A DNA stretch of 64,000 bases from Nocardioides mangrovicus (GTDB lineage Bacteria > Actinomycetota > Actinomycetes > Propionibacteriales > Nocardioidaceae): NCBI RefSeq assembly GCF_003674065.1, contig NZ_RDBE01000007.1, forward strand, positions 234,893 through 298,892, given 5' to 3'. The position numbers and the translations under genes are program-made. The notes beneath the pieces are model-generated. The model saw only the letters and a program-made list of their open reading frames with translations, did not search any database and was not told the DNA's origin. Below are positions 1-7,958 of the stretch, one piece after another (the first letter of the stretch is position 1; every line of letters starts with the position of its first letter).

Positions 1-908
1 TCCAGCTCCTGGATGATCTTGCCGTTGCCGCGTACGGGCCCGTCGAGCTGCTGCAGGTTGCAGTTCACGACGAAGGTGAGGTTGTCGAGCTCCTCGCGCG
101 CGGCCAGCCCGATGGCGCCCAGCGACTCCGGCTCGCCCATCTCGCCGTCGCCGAGGAAGGCCCACACGTGCTGGTCGGAGGTGTCCTTGACGCCGCGGTT
201 GTGCAGGTAGCGGTTGAACCGCGCCTGGTAGATCGAGTTGAGCGCGGTGAGGCCCATCGAGACCGTCGGGAACTCCCAGAAGTCCGGCATCAGCCGCGGG
301 TGCGGGTAGGAGGAGAGCCCCTGCCCGACGCCGTGCTGCACCTCCTGGCGGAAGTGCGAGAGCTGCTGCTCGCTGAGCCGGCCCTCGAGGAAGGCGCGGG
401 CGTAGATGCCCGGGGAGCCGTGGCCCTGGATGTAGATCTGGTCGCCGCCGCCCGGGTGGTCCTTGCCGCGGAAGAAGTGGTTGAAGCCGACCTCGTACAG
501 CGACGCGCTGGACTGGTAGGTGGCGATGTGGCCGCCGACCTCGAGGCCCTTGCGGTTGGCGTCGGAGACCATGACCGCGGCGTTCCAGCGGATGAACGCC
601 CGGATCCGGCGCTCGATCTCCTCATCGCCCGGGAACCACGGCTCGCGCTCGGGCGGGATCGTGTTGATGTAGTCGGTGCTGCGCAGCGCGGGGACGCCGA
701 CCTGCTTCTCGCGGGCCGCCTCCAGCAGCCGCAGCATCACGTACCGCGCGCGCTCGCGTCCGCGGGTCTTGACCAGGTCGTCGAAGGAGTCGACCCACTC
801 GCTGGTCTCTTCGGGGTCGATGTCGGGCAGCTGGGTGGGCAGACCCTCGTGGATCACCGGGGTGGTGGTGACCGGGGGCCGACCTGAGGAGTCGTTGGTG
901 GCGCTCAC
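1..908 (-). CDS. aceE: Pyruvate dehydrogenase E1 component, homodimeric type (partial, C-terminus outside window)
   Basis: The visible 302 residues are the N-terminal part of the thiamine-diphosphate-dependent E1 subunit, which decarboxylates pyruvate and passes the acetyl group to the lipoyl E2. The translation contains the family stretches [37 protein letters not shown] and the TPP/Mg-binding [10 protein letters not shown] around residue 252. The start is the GTG at 908, because the ATG a few bases upstream runs into a stop at once. The gene runs off the left edge. It diverges from the DUF3052 gene across about 130 bp, which must hold both promoters. The aceE/DUF3052/ahpE neighbourhood matches the known mycobacterial order. 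Confidence 0.95.
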   Translation of the reverse strand, partial: MSATNDSSGRPPVTTTPVIHEGLPTQLPDIDPEETSEWVDSFDDLVKTRGRERARYVMLRLLEAAREKQVGVPALRSTDYINTIPPEREPWFPGDEEIERRIRAFIRWNAAVMVSDANRKGLEVGGHIATYQSSASLYEVGFNHFFRGKDHPGGGDQIYIQGHGSPGIYARAFLEGRLSEQQLSHFRQEVQHGVGQGLSSYPHPRLMPDFWEFPTVSMGLTALNSIYQARFNRYLHNRGVKDTSDQHVWAFLGDGEMGEPESLGAIGLAAREELDNLTFVVNCNLQQLDGPVRGNGKIIQEL

Positions 909-1039
909 CTGTTCATCGTCGCACTTCGCCGCAGCCCGGAAAATCTACCCACCGGTAGTGCCGTGGGTTGCGTACAGTCGCCGCCTCCGGTGGACTGACC
1001 CCCAACATGACGGGGACAGCCGAAGGAGCGGACATCACA

Positions 1040-1471
1040 GTGGGCGGCGCGACGGCCGGGGGTACCGGGTCTACGGACACCTCGTTGGGACAGCGGCTGG
1101 GGCTGACCAAGGGCATGGTCGTCCAGGAGCTGGGCTGGGACGAGGATGTCGACGACCAGGTGCGGGTGGCCATCGAGGACACCATCGACGCCGACATGGT
1201 CGACGGCGACCACGGTGACGTGGTGGACGCGGTCGTGCTGTGGTGGCGCGACGACGACGGCGACCTCGTCGACGCGCTCGTCGACTCGCTGACCGACCTG
1301 GTGGCGGGCGGTGCGATCTGGCTGCTCTCACCCAAGGTCGGCCGCGACCACGCCGTCGATCCCGCCGACGTCGCCGAGGCCGCGCCGGTGGCGGGCCTCT
1401 CCACGACCTCCACCTTCCCGGTCAGCCGGGACTGGTCGGCCACCAAGCTGGTCGCCCCTAAGGGCCGTTAG
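1040..1471 (+). CDS. DUF3052 domain-containing protein
   Basis: A small acidic cytoplasmic protein of 143 residues. It has the DUF3052 signature LVQELGWDEDVDD-like segment (here VVQELGWDEDVDDQVR), then VVLWWRDDDGDLVDAL and WLLSPKVGRD. Members of the family, such as the mycobacterial protein next to ahpE, have no established biochemical role. The GTG at 1040 is chosen because AAGGAG lies 11 bases upstream; in-frame starts at 968 and 1007 would add residues with no family resemblance. It is followed after 7 bases by the acyl-CoA ligase, so the two are probably cotranscribed. Confidence 0.85.
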   Translation: MGGATAGGTGSTDTSLGQRLGLTKGMVVQELGWDEDVDDQVRVAIEDTIDADMVDGDHGDVVDAVVLWWRDDDGDLVDALVDSLTDLVAGGAIWLLSPKVGRDHAVDPADVAEAAPVAGLSTTSTFPVSRDWSATKLVAPKGR

Positions 1472-1478
1472 GCCAGGC

Positions 1479-3179
1479 GTGAACGACCTGCTCCTCGAAC
1501 GCGCCGCCGAGCGCGCCCGGGTCCCCGTCGTCTGGCTCAAGGTGCTGGTCGAGTCCGGCATCGTCCAGCTGTACAACCCGCTGACGCTGGTCCGGCTGGG
1601 GCAGACGCTCGCGCGCTGGGGGCTCGGCATCGCCGGCGGCTTCAGCGCCGTGGCGGTGCGGTTCCCCGACCGCGTCGGGATCGTCGACGAGCTCGGGGAG
1701 CTGACCTACGGCGAGATCGACCGCCGCAGCAACGCCCTGGCCGATGCGCTCGCGGGCCTGGGCGTGGGGGAGAAGGACGCGGTCGCGATCTTGGTGCGCA
1801 ACCACCGCGGCTTCCTCGACGCCGCCCTGGCCGCCGCCAAGCTGGGCGCCGACGCGCTGTACCTCAACACCGCCTTCGCCGCGCCGCAGCTCGGTGACGT
1901 CTGCGAGCGGGAGAACCCGGTCGTGGTCATCCACGACGAGGAGTTCGAGGAGCTGCTCGACAAGGCCGGCGTCGAGCAGCAGCGGGTGCTGGCGTGGACC
2001 GACAGCGACGCGCCCGAGCGGCCGACGCTGGAGAAGCTGATCGAGGAGGGCTCGCCCGAACCGCGGACGCCGCCGACACAGTCGGGGCGCTCGGTGATCC
2101 TCACCTCGGGCACCACCGGCACGCCCAAGGGCGCCCCGCGGGGCAACGCCCACATCGGTGCCGCGGTCGCGCTGCTCTCGCGGATGCCGCTCAAGGACGG
2201 CTGGCGCACGCACATCGCCGCGCCGCTGTTCCACACCTGGGGCTGGGCGCACCTGAACCTGGCCATGCTCCTGGGCAGCACCTGCGTCCTCACCCGCAAG
2301 TTCGAGCCCGAGAAGTGCCTGCAGGTGCTGCGCGACGAGCGCTGCGACTCCCTGGTCGTCATCCCGGTGATGATGCAGCGGATCCTCGGCCTGCCCGCCG
2401 AGACGCTCGACCGCTACAAGCTGCCGCGCCTCAAGGCCGTCGCGGCGTCGGGCTCGGCGCTGCCCGGCGACCTGGCCACCGACTGGATGGACCGCTTCGG
2501 CGAGACGCTCTACAACATCTACGGCTCCACCGAGGTGGCCTGGGTGAGCATCGCCCGCCCCGAGGACATGCGCGAGGCGCCCGGCACCGCCGGCAAGCCG
2601 CCGGTCGGTACGGAGGTCCGCCTCTACGACGACGACGGCCAGGAGGTGCCCCGCGGTGAGACCGGACGCATCTTCGTGGGCAACTCGATGCTGTTCGAGG
2701 GCTACAGCGGCGGTGGCGGTAAGGACACCATCGACGGGCTGATGAGCTCCGGCGACGTCGGCCGGTTCGACGAGGCCGGCCGGCTCTTCGTCGAGGGGCG
2801 CGACGACGAGATGATCGTCTCCGGCGGGGAGAACGTGTTCCCCCAGGAGGTCGAGGACGTCATCTCCCGTCACGAGGCGGTGAACGAGGTCGCGGCGATC
2901 GGCGTCGACGACGACGACTTCGGCAAGCGGCTGCGGGCGTTCGTGGTCCTCGTCGAGGGCAAGGACGCCAGCGAGGACGACATCAAGGCCCACGTGAAGG
3001 ACAACCTGGCGCGCTACAAGGTGCCGCGCGAGGTGGTCTTCCTCGACGAGCTGCCGCGCAACGCCACCGGCAAGGTGCTCAAGCGCGAGCTGGTCGACCG
3101 CGACGACGACACGGCTGAAGACACGGCTGGAGACACCACCGAGAACACCGCCGACGACGAGAGCTCCGGCGAGGGCTGA
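1479..3179 (+). CDS. Long-chain fatty-acid--CoA ligase (acyl-CoA synthetase, AMP-binding)
   Basis: An ANL-superfamily adenylating enzyme of 566 residues that activates a carboxylic acid with ATP and transfers it to CoA. The P-loop LTSGTTGTPKG lies near residue 208, the YGSTE motif near 348, SGDVGRFD in the hinge region, and the C-terminal catalytic lysine motif NATGKVLK near 528. The last 25 residues are an acidic Asp/Glu/Thr tail beyond the usual end. The GTG at 1479 sits just after the DUF3052 stop; a longer frame from 1311 overlaps that gene and is rejected. The chain length of the substrate cannot be read from the sequence; the N-terminal layout resembles mycobacterial FadD long-chain types. 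Confidence 0.88.
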   Translation: MNDLLLERAAERARVPVVWLKVLVESGIVQLYNPLTLVRLGQTLARWGLGIAGGFSAVAVRFPDRVGIVDELGELTYGEIDRRSNALADALAGLGVGEKDAVAILVRNHRGFLDAALAAAKLGADALYLNTAFAAPQLGDVCERENPVVVIHDEEFEELLDKAGVEQQRVLAWTDSDAPERPTLEKLIEEGSPEPRTPPTQSGRSVILTSGTTGTPKGAPRGNAHIGAAVALLSRMPLKDGWRTHIAAPLFHTWGWAHLNLAMLLGSTCVLTRKFEPEKCLQVLRDERCDSLVVIPVMMQRILGLPAETLDRYKLPRLKAVAASGSALPGDLATDWMDRFGETLYNIYGSTEVAWVSIARPEDMREAPGTAGKPPVGTEVRLYDDDGQEVPRGETGRIFVGNSMLFEGYSGGGGKDTIDGLMSSGDVGRFDEAGRLFVEGRDDEMIVSGGENVFPQEVEDVISRHEAVNEVAAIGVDDDDFGKRLRAFVVLVEGKDASEDDIKAHVKDNLARYKVPREVVFLDELPRNATGKVLKRELVDRDDDTAEDTAGDTTENTADDESSGEG

Positions 3180-3225
3180 CGGCCCCACCCTCCCGGGCGC
3201 CCTGCCATCCTCTAGGGTCCGCGCT

Positions 3226-3699
3226 GTGGAGCTGCACATCGGCGACCGGGCGCCGGATCTCGACCTGCCCGACCAGCACCGCAGTCGGTTCACGCTCTCG
3301 CAGTTCCGCGGTGACAAGTCGGTCCTGGTGGTGTTCTACCCGTTCGCGTTCAGCGGCGTGTGCACCGGGGAGCTCAACGGCTTCCGCGACCGGCTGGGCG
3401 AGTTCGAGACCGACACCTCGACCCTGCTGACGATCTCCTGCGACCCGGTCTTCGCCCAGCGCGCGTTCGCCGACCGCGACGCGCTGTTCTTCCCGCTCCT
3501 CTCGGACTTCTGGCCGCACGGCGAGGTCAGCCGCGGGTTCGGCGTCTTCGACGAGGCGGCCGGGCGTCCGAACCGCTCCTCGTTCCTGGTCGACGCCGAG
3601 GGCATCGTGCGCTGGAGCGTGCACAGCGCGATGGGAACCGCCCGCGATCTCGACGCCCACGCGGAGGCTGTGCGGGCCCTGCAACCGGCCCTGGACTAG
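3226..3699 (+). CDS. ahpE: 1-Cys peroxiredoxin, AhpE type
   Basis: A thioredoxin-fold peroxidase of 157 residues that reduces hydrogen peroxide and organic hydroperoxides. The segment FYPFAFSGVCTGEL carries the peroxidatic cysteine at residue 46, in the place of the PxxxT/SxxC motif, and no obvious resolving cysteine follows, as in one-cysteine AhpE proteins. The length matches the family. The GTG start at 3226 puts the usual short lead (VELHIGDRAPDL) in front of the fold. It follows the ligase by 46 bases and is closed by a strong terminator, so it ends the transcription unit that begins at the DUF3052 gene. Confidence 0.9.
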   Translation: MELHIGDRAPDLDLPDQHRSRFTLSQFRGDKSVLVVFYPFAFSGVCTGELNGFRDRLGEFETDTSTLLTISCDPVFAQRAFADRDALFFPLLSDFWPHGEVSRGFGVFDEAAGRPNRSSFLVDAEGIVRWSVHSAMGTARDLDAHAEAVRALQPALD

Positions 3700-3761
3700 A
3701 CATTTCGCGGCAGTTTGCGCGTTGCGCTTCTCCGCGGGCGGCGGGTGGTAGAAGATTCTTC

Positions 3762-3812
3762 TTGTCAGGACCGCTGGTGACCCGAGACGCCAGCGGTCCT
3801 GACAATTTTTTT
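3762..3812 (+). terminator. Strong intrinsic terminator after ahpE
   Basis: Two perfectly complementary 16-base arms (TTGTCAGGACCGCTGG at 3762 and its complement ending at 3805) with a 12-base loop are followed at once by seven T residues. This is a textbook Rho-independent terminator, which is uncommon in such GC-rich genomes. It separates the ahpE unit from the tRNA gene. The 62 bases between ahpE and the stem hold nothing recognisable. Confidence 0.93.
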
Positions 3813-3869
3813 GCCCTGATCCTGGTCTGGGTACTCTGCTCCCGCCCGGTCGCACTCTCCTCGCACCCG

Positions 3870-3941
3870 GGGCGCATAGCTCAGCGGTAGAGCGCTGCCC
3901 TTACAAGGCAGATGTCGCAGGTTCGAACCCTGCTGCGCCCA
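3870..3941 (+). tRNA. tRNA-Val (anticodon TAC)
   Basis: A full cloverleaf can be folded by eye: acceptor GGGCGCA pairs with TGCGCCC, D-stem GCTC/GAGC, anticodon stem CTGCC/GGCAG around the loop CTTACAA, and T-stem GCAGG/CCTGC around TTCGAAC. The anticodon TAC reads GUA valine codons. The discriminator base is A and CCA is not encoded. Total length is 72 bases. The last four bases are also the foot of the long hairpin that follows. Confidence 0.95.
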
Positions 3942-3967
3942 CTGAGCTCGCGAAGCGAGCTCAGTGG
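3938..3967 (+). terminator. 14-bp perfect hairpin overlapping the tRNA-Val 3' end
   Basis: The arms CCCACTGAGCTCGC and GCGAGCTCAGTGGG are fully complementary around a GAA loop. The left arm begins inside the tRNA acceptor stem. There is no T-run, so it may be a 3' processing or termination structure rather than a classical terminator. It would compete with acceptor-stem pairing in a long precursor. Confidence 0.6.
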
Positions 3968-3974
3968 GCAGGAG

Positions 3975-4201
3975 CCGAGGCGTCGCATCCCGACGTCTGT
4001 GCTCGACGCGCGGAGCGCGCACGCCGGAGGCGTCGAGATGCGACGCCTCGGCGAGACCACAGCGGCGCGCGAGTTCGGCGCGAGGTGGGGTACGGCGGGG
4101 TTGGTCTGAACGTTGGGCACGCGAAGATGCGACGCCTCGGCGGCACCCACGCGCAAAGATCGACGCCTCAGCCGCCCAGACGCGCGAGGACCCGACGCCT
4201 C
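3975..4201. repeat. Cluster of six CGACGCCTC repeats
   Basis: The nonamer CGACGCCTC or its complement occurs six times in about 225 bases, near 3977, 4027, 4041, 4130, 4161 and 4193. Three of these copies are extended to 15 bases (GATGCGACGCCTCGG at 4037 and 4126, and its complement at 3975). The pair at 4027/4041 forms a 9-bp stem with a five-base loop. The last copy overlaps the stop codon of the SnoaL-like gene. No protein-coding gene is visible between the tRNA hairpin and 4200. Confidence 0.75.
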
Positions 4202-4517
4202 AGCTGGCGAGCAGGGTGTGGTGCGTCGAGGCGATCAGACCCTCTCGGACGCGGTAGAGGCTCAGGCCCCGCATCGAGCCGCCGTCGGGCAGGGTGCCGG
4301 TCCACACCGCGGCCACCTCGTCGTCGTCGACCACCAGCGCGTCGATGACGTAGGCGACCAGGCCGCCGACCTTGGCGACCGCCTGGTCGTAGTCGGCCCG
4401 GACTCCCGCCGGACCGCGGCCCGGCGGGGTGTGCCCGTGGTCGGTGTAGTCCTCGCTCACGCAGCGCTCGAGGTCGTCGGGACGTCCTTCGAAGTAGCAG
4501 GCGTAGAACTCGCGCAC
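4200..4517 (-). CDS. SnoaL-like / ester cyclase family protein (NTF2 fold)
   Basis: A small protein of 105 residues of the NTF2-like type, with FYACYFEGRPDDLERCVSED then DYTDHGHTPPGRG-like and WTGTLPDGGSMRG stretches typical of SnoaL-like polyketide-cyclase or ester-cyclase relatives. The frame is open upstream for ten further codons (to a TAG) without a usual start, so the GTG at 4517 is taken. The protein is at the short end for the family. It diverges from the diiron oxygenase gene 139 bp away. The substrate is unknown; such proteins range from cyclases to plain binding proteins. Confidence 0.75.
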   Translation of the reverse strand: MREFYACYFEGRPDDLERCVSEDYTDHGHTPPGRGPAGVRADYDQAVAKVGGLVAYVIDALVVDDDEVAAVWTGTLPDGGSMRGLSLYRVREGLIASTHHTLLAS

Positions 4518-4601
4518 GGCGGCCTCGGCGTCCAGGTCCGGGTTCTAGCACCGGTGTGTGACCCGGACGTGACGCGCATGACCTTTCGTCGTGGTGGTGT
4601 C

Positions 4602-4634
4602 TGTGACACGGTGTATCTATTACAGTGTGTCACA
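4602..4634. promoter_or_regulatory. Palindromic operator upstream of the diiron oxygenase
   Basis: The arms TGTGACACGGTGTA and TACAGTGTGTCACA match at 12 of 14 positions when inverted and are separated by TCTAT. The size fits TetR-family operators. The spacing of the TGTGA/TCACA halves (about 23 bases apart) does not fit a CRP/GlxR site. It lies 22 bases before the AurF-type start codon and in the gap to the divergent SnoaL-like gene. No regulator gene is adjacent, so the cognate protein would be encoded elsewhere. Confidence 0.7.
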
Positions 4635-4656
4635 GGCTCGATCTGGAGGTGCTCCG

Positions 4657-5526
4657 ATGACGACCACGGCCCAACGACTGCTCGACTCCAGCGCCCAGCT
4701 CTCTTACGACCCGGCCGTCGAGGTCGACTGGGAGACCCCTCTCGACCCGGCTGATCACGGCGCGAGCCCGGAGTGGTCGACGCTCTACGGCACGCGCTAC
4801 TGGCAGGAGCTCAGCGAGGAGCAGCGCGTCGAGCTGACCCGGCAGGAGTCGGCCTGCGTGGCCAGCACCGGGATCTGGTTCGAGCTGATCTTGCAGCAGA
4901 TGATGATCCGCGACATCTACGCCATGGACCGCACCTCGGCGGAGTTCCAGTGGTCGCTCACCGAGATCGCCGACGAGTGCCGGCACTCGATCATGTTCGC
5001 CCGCGGCGCGGAGAAGCTGAACGCGCCGGCCTACCTGCCGCGGCGGGCCGTCATGGAGCTGGGCCGCATCTTCAAGACGCTGGCCTGGGGCGAGACCGCG
5101 TACGCGGCGATCCTGGTCGCCGAGGAGGTCCTCGACGTCATGCAGCGCGACTGGATGCGCGATGAGCGGGTGGCGCCCTTCGTGCGCACCATCAACAACA
5201 TCCACGTGGTCGAGGAGTCGCGCCACATGCGGTTCGCCCGCGACGAGGTGCTGCAGCGGATGGCGGGTGTCGGCGGCTTCCGCCGCCACACCAGCGCCGT
5301 CTCGATCGCGGCGGCGGCCTACTTCATCGTCACCAGCATGGTCAGCGACGAGGTGTACGCCCAGGCCGGCCTCGACGTCGAGCGGGCCAAGCGGGAGGCG
5401 TCGGCCAACGAGCACCACCACGCGCTGCTGCGTTCGAGCTGCCGCGGACTGATGGAGTTCCTCGACCGGGCCGGCCTGCTGACCCCGCCGGCGCGGCTGA
5501 TCTACGCCGCCGCCCATCTGATCTGA
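4657..5526 (+). CDS. AurF-type diiron oxygenase
   Basis: A 289-residue ferritin-like four-helix-bundle protein of the p-aminobenzoate N-oxygenase AurF / diiron oxygenase family. Iron-binding motifs are visible: QESACVASTGIWFELILQQ (Glu), EIADECRHSIMF with E107 and H110, and VVEESRHMRF with E186, E187 and H190. The start ATG at 4657 has GGAGGTG six bases upstream; the longer frame would run through the operator. It is 8 bases before a ferredoxin-reductase fusion, which could supply electrons. The palindrome upstream suggests repression until an inducer appears. The substrate cannot be read; AurF itself oxidises an arylamine, but many actinobacterial paralogues are uncharacterised. Confidence 0.88.
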   Translation: MTTTAQRLLDSSAQLSYDPAVEVDWETPLDPADHGASPEWSTLYGTRYWQELSEEQRVELTRQESACVASTGIWFELILQQMMIRDIYAMDRTSAEFQWSLTEIADECRHSIMFARGAEKLNAPAYLPRRAVMELGRIFKTLAWGETAYAAILVAEEVLDVMQRDWMRDERVAPFVRTINNIHVVEESRHMRFARDEVLQRMAGVGGFRRHTSAVSIAAAAYFIVTSMVSDEVYAQAGLDVERAKREASANEHHHALLRSSCRGLMEFLDRAGLLTPPARLIYAAAHLI

Positions 5527-5534
5527 GCCGCCCG

Positions 5535-6884
5535 ATGGCGTACGTCATCACGCAGAACTGCTGCAAGGACGCCTCCTGCGTGGCGGCCTGCCCGGTCAAC
5601 TGCATCCACCCGGTGCCCGACGAGGAGGGCTTCGCGGCCCAGCCGATGCTCTACGTCGACCCACGGGTCTGCATCGACTGCGGTGCCTGCGCCGACGCCT
5701 GCCCGGTGGACGCCGTCGTGCCCGCCGACGAGCTGGGACCGGCCGAGCAGGTCTACGCCGACCTCAACGCCGAGCACTTCGCCCAGCTGCCGCTGCAACC
5801 CGCGGCCACCCCGGTCACCACGCCGGCGCGCCCGACGTTCCGCGAGTGGGACCGCCCGACGTTCGACTGGTCGCTGCCCAGCGACTTCGGCGGCCTCGAC
5901 GTCGCGGTCGTCGGCACCGGACCGGCCGGCATGTACGCCGCCGAGCACCTGCTGCTCCACACCCGCTCGCGGGTGACGCTCTACGACCGGCTGCCCGTGC
6001 CGGGCGGCCTGGTGCGCTGGGGCGTCGCGCCCGACCACCCGGGCACCAAGCGCATCGGTCGCACCTTCGCCCGGCTCCACGACCACCCGCGGCTGCGGTT
6101 GCGGCTGGGCGTCGAGGTGGGCCGCGACGTGACGACCGCCGGCCTCGCCGCCCGGCACGACGCGGTGGTCTACGCCGTGGGCGCGGCCGAGGGGCGGCGG
6201 CTCGGCGTGCCGGGGGAGGACCTGCCCGGCAGCCTCACCGCACCGGAGGTGGTGGGCTGGTACAACGACCACCCCGAGGCCGACCCTGACCTGGTCCGGC
6301 TCGATCACGAGCGGGCGGTGGTCGTCGGCACCGGCAACGTGGCGCTCGACGTCGCGCGGGTGCTCACCGCCGACCCGGACGCGCTGGCTGCCACCAGTGC
6401 GGCGGCGTACGCCGTGAGGGCCCTGCGCGAGGGCCGGCTGCGCGAGGTGGTGGTGCTGGGCCGTCGGGGCGAGGAGCACGCGGCGTGGACCCGCCCGGAG
6501 CGGCTCGCGCTGGACCACCTGCCCGAGCAGCGCATCCGGTTCCGGTTCCATGCGAGCATCGCGCGGATCCTCGGCGAGGAGCGGGTGAGCGGTGTGGAGC
6601 TGACCGACGGCACGCGGATCGACGCCGGGCTCGTGGTCACCTCGATCGGCTACCTCGGTCACCCGGTGCCGGGGCTGCCCTTCGACGCCGAGACCCGCCG
6701 GGTGCCCCACGACGCCGGGCGGGTGCGCGGCCTGCCCGGTGCGTACGTCGTCGGCTGGGCCAAGCGCGGCGCGCGCGGCGGCATCGGCGACAACCGGGCG
6801 GACGCCGCTGAGACGATCCGCACACTGCTGCAGGACGCCGTGGGTGGCATGAGGGGGGTCGGCCCGGGTACCGCCGCGGTATGA
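5535..6884 (+). CDS. Ferredoxin-fused NADPH:ferredoxin reductase (FprB-like)
   Basis: The first 70 residues are a 7Fe/8Fe-type ferredoxin with CCKDASCVAACPVNC and CIDCGACADACPVD. The rest is an adrenodoxin-reductase-like flavoprotein with an FAD-binding GTGPAGMYAAEHLL near residue 127, PGGLVRWGVAPDHPGTK, the NADPH site GTGNVALDVARVL near 264, and the C-terminal GWAKRGARGGIGDN. At 449 residues it is clearly shorter than mycobacterial FprB, the loss being between the NADPH domain and the C-terminal FAD segment. It starts 8 bases after the diiron oxygenase and overlaps the dehydrogenase gene by ATGA, so it is probably the oxygenase's electron donor. Confidence 0.85.
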   Translation: MAYVITQNCCKDASCVAACPVNCIHPVPDEEGFAAQPMLYVDPRVCIDCGACADACPVDAVVPADELGPAEQVYADLNAEHFAQLPLQPAATPVTTPARPTFREWDRPTFDWSLPSDFGGLDVAVVGTGPAGMYAAEHLLLHTRSRVTLYDRLPVPGGLVRWGVAPDHPGTKRIGRTFARLHDHPRLRLRLGVEVGRDVTTAGLAARHDAVVYAVGAAEGRRLGVPGEDLPGSLTAPEVVGWYNDHPEADPDLVRLDHERAVVVGTGNVALDVARVLTADPDALAATSAAAYAVRALREGRLREVVVLGRRGEEHAAWTRPERLALDHLPEQRIRFRFHASIARILGEERVSGVELTDGTRIDAGLVVTSIGYLGHPVPGLPFDAETRRVPHDAGRVRGLPGAYVVGWAKRGARGGIGDNRADAAETIRTLLQDAVGGMRGVGPGTAAV

Positions 6885-7927
6885 CCACGACCGTTGCTGC
6901 CCTGTCCGTCCCCGAGGCCGGGGCGTCGTTCGAGTCCACCCAGCTCGAGCGGCGCGACCTGCGCCCCGACGACGTCCGCATCGACATCTCCTACGCCGGC
7001 GTCTGCCACTCCGACATCCACCAGGCGCGCGACGAGTGGGGCCAGGGCGTGTTCCCCATGACGCCGGGCCACGAGATCATCGGCACCGTGGCCGAGGTCG
7101 GCGACGAGGTGCACGACCACGCGGTCGGCGACACCGTGGGCGTCGGCTGCTTCGTGGACTCCTGCCTGGAGTGCGCGGCGTGCAAGGACGGCGAGGAGAT
7201 GTTCTGCGAGAAGGGCGTGGTGCAGACCTACGCCTCGCAGGGCTACGACGGCGAGACCACCTACGGCGGCTACAGCCGGCAGATCGTCGTGCGCGACCAC
7301 TTCGTGGTGAGGATCCCCGACGGCGTCGACCTGCCGGGCACCACGCCGCTGCTGTGCGCCGGCATCACCACCTACAACCCGCTCAAGCGCTACGGCGCCG
7401 GTCCCGGCGTCAAGGTCGGGGTCATCGGCATGGGCGGCCTGGGCCACGTCGCGGTCAAGATCGCCGCGGCGATGGGCGCCGAGGTCAGCGTGCTCTCGCG
7501 CACCGACGCCAAGGCCGAGGACGGGCAGACCTTCGGTGCCGCCCACTACTACGCCACCGGAGACGACGGCGTGCTCGACGACCTGGCCGGCACCTTCGAC
7601 CTGCTGCTCAACACCGTCGGCGACGGCGTGGACCTCGACGCCTTCCTCGGCACGCTAGGCCGCGGCGGGGTCATGGTGAACCTGGGCGCGCCGAGCGACG
7701 ACCTCGAGGTCGGGGCGTTCTCGCTGCTCACCCAGCGGCGCGCGGTGGCCGGCTCGATGGTGGGCGGCCTGGAGCAGACCCAGGAGATGCTCGACTTCTG
7801 CGCCGAGCACCACATCACCGCGACCATCGAGCTGATCGACGCCGACCAGGTCGACGACTACTACGACAAGGTGGTCGACGGCGACGTGCGCTACCGCGCC
7901 GTCATCGACGCCTCGACCATCTCTTGA
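6881..7927 (+). CDS. Zinc-dependent NAD(P) alcohol dehydrogenase (cinnamyl-alcohol/YahK type)
   Basis: A medium-chain dehydrogenase of 348 residues. Catalytic zinc ligands lie in AGVCHSDIH and GHEIIGTVAEVG, the structural zinc site in CLECAACKDGEEMFC, and the cofactor site in GVIGMGGLGHVAVKIA. The length and YDGETTYGGYS segment fit the AdhC/YahK/CAD subgroup, which reduces a wide range of aldehydes with NADPH. It shares ATGA with the reductase gene, so it belongs to the same operon and may handle the alcohol or aldehyde made by the diiron oxygenase; that link is inferred from position only. Confidence 0.88.
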   Translation: MTTTVAALSVPEAGASFESTQLERRDLRPDDVRIDISYAGVCHSDIHQARDEWGQGVFPMTPGHEIIGTVAEVGDEVHDHAVGDTVGVGCFVDSCLECAACKDGEEMFCEKGVVQTYASQGYDGETTYGGYSRQIVVRDHFVVRIPDGVDLPGTTPLLCAGITTYNPLKRYGAGPGVKVGVIGMGGLGHVAVKIAAAMGAEVSVLSRTDAKAEDGQTFGAAHYYATGDDGVLDDLAGTFDLLLNTVGDGVDLDAFLGTLGRGGVMVNLGAPSDDLEVGAFSLLTQRRAVAGSMVGGLEQTQEMLDFCAEHHITATIELIDADQVDDYYDKVVDGDVRYRAVIDASTIS

Positions 7928-7935
7928 CGATTCGC

Positions 7936-7958
7936 CCGGTGAAATCTAGTTTCATCGG
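7936..7958. promoter_or_regulatory. TGAAA-N5-TTTCA operator abutting the rpiR start
   Basis: CCGGTGAAA and TTTCATCGG are inverted copies (8 of 9) around TCTAG. The core TGAAA-N5-TTTCA is the type of site known for MurR/RpiR regulators of MurNAc catabolism. It ends one base before the GTG at 7959, so no ribosome-binding site can fit; the transcript must be leaderless or the start lies further in. Autoregulation of the whole operon is the natural reading. Confidence 0.7.

Noticed and set aside
1458-3317. Long minus-strand open frame of more than 600 codons opposite the first acyl-CoA ligase
   Set aside because: High GC leaves antisense frames open. Its translation is a Val/Arg/Leu-rich string with no family motif, and the plus frame has a complete ligase.
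4602-4634. CRP/GlxR binding site from TGTGA and TCACA halves
   Set aside because: The halves are about 23 bases apart instead of six, so the two do not form a CRP-type site; a TetR-type operator fits better.
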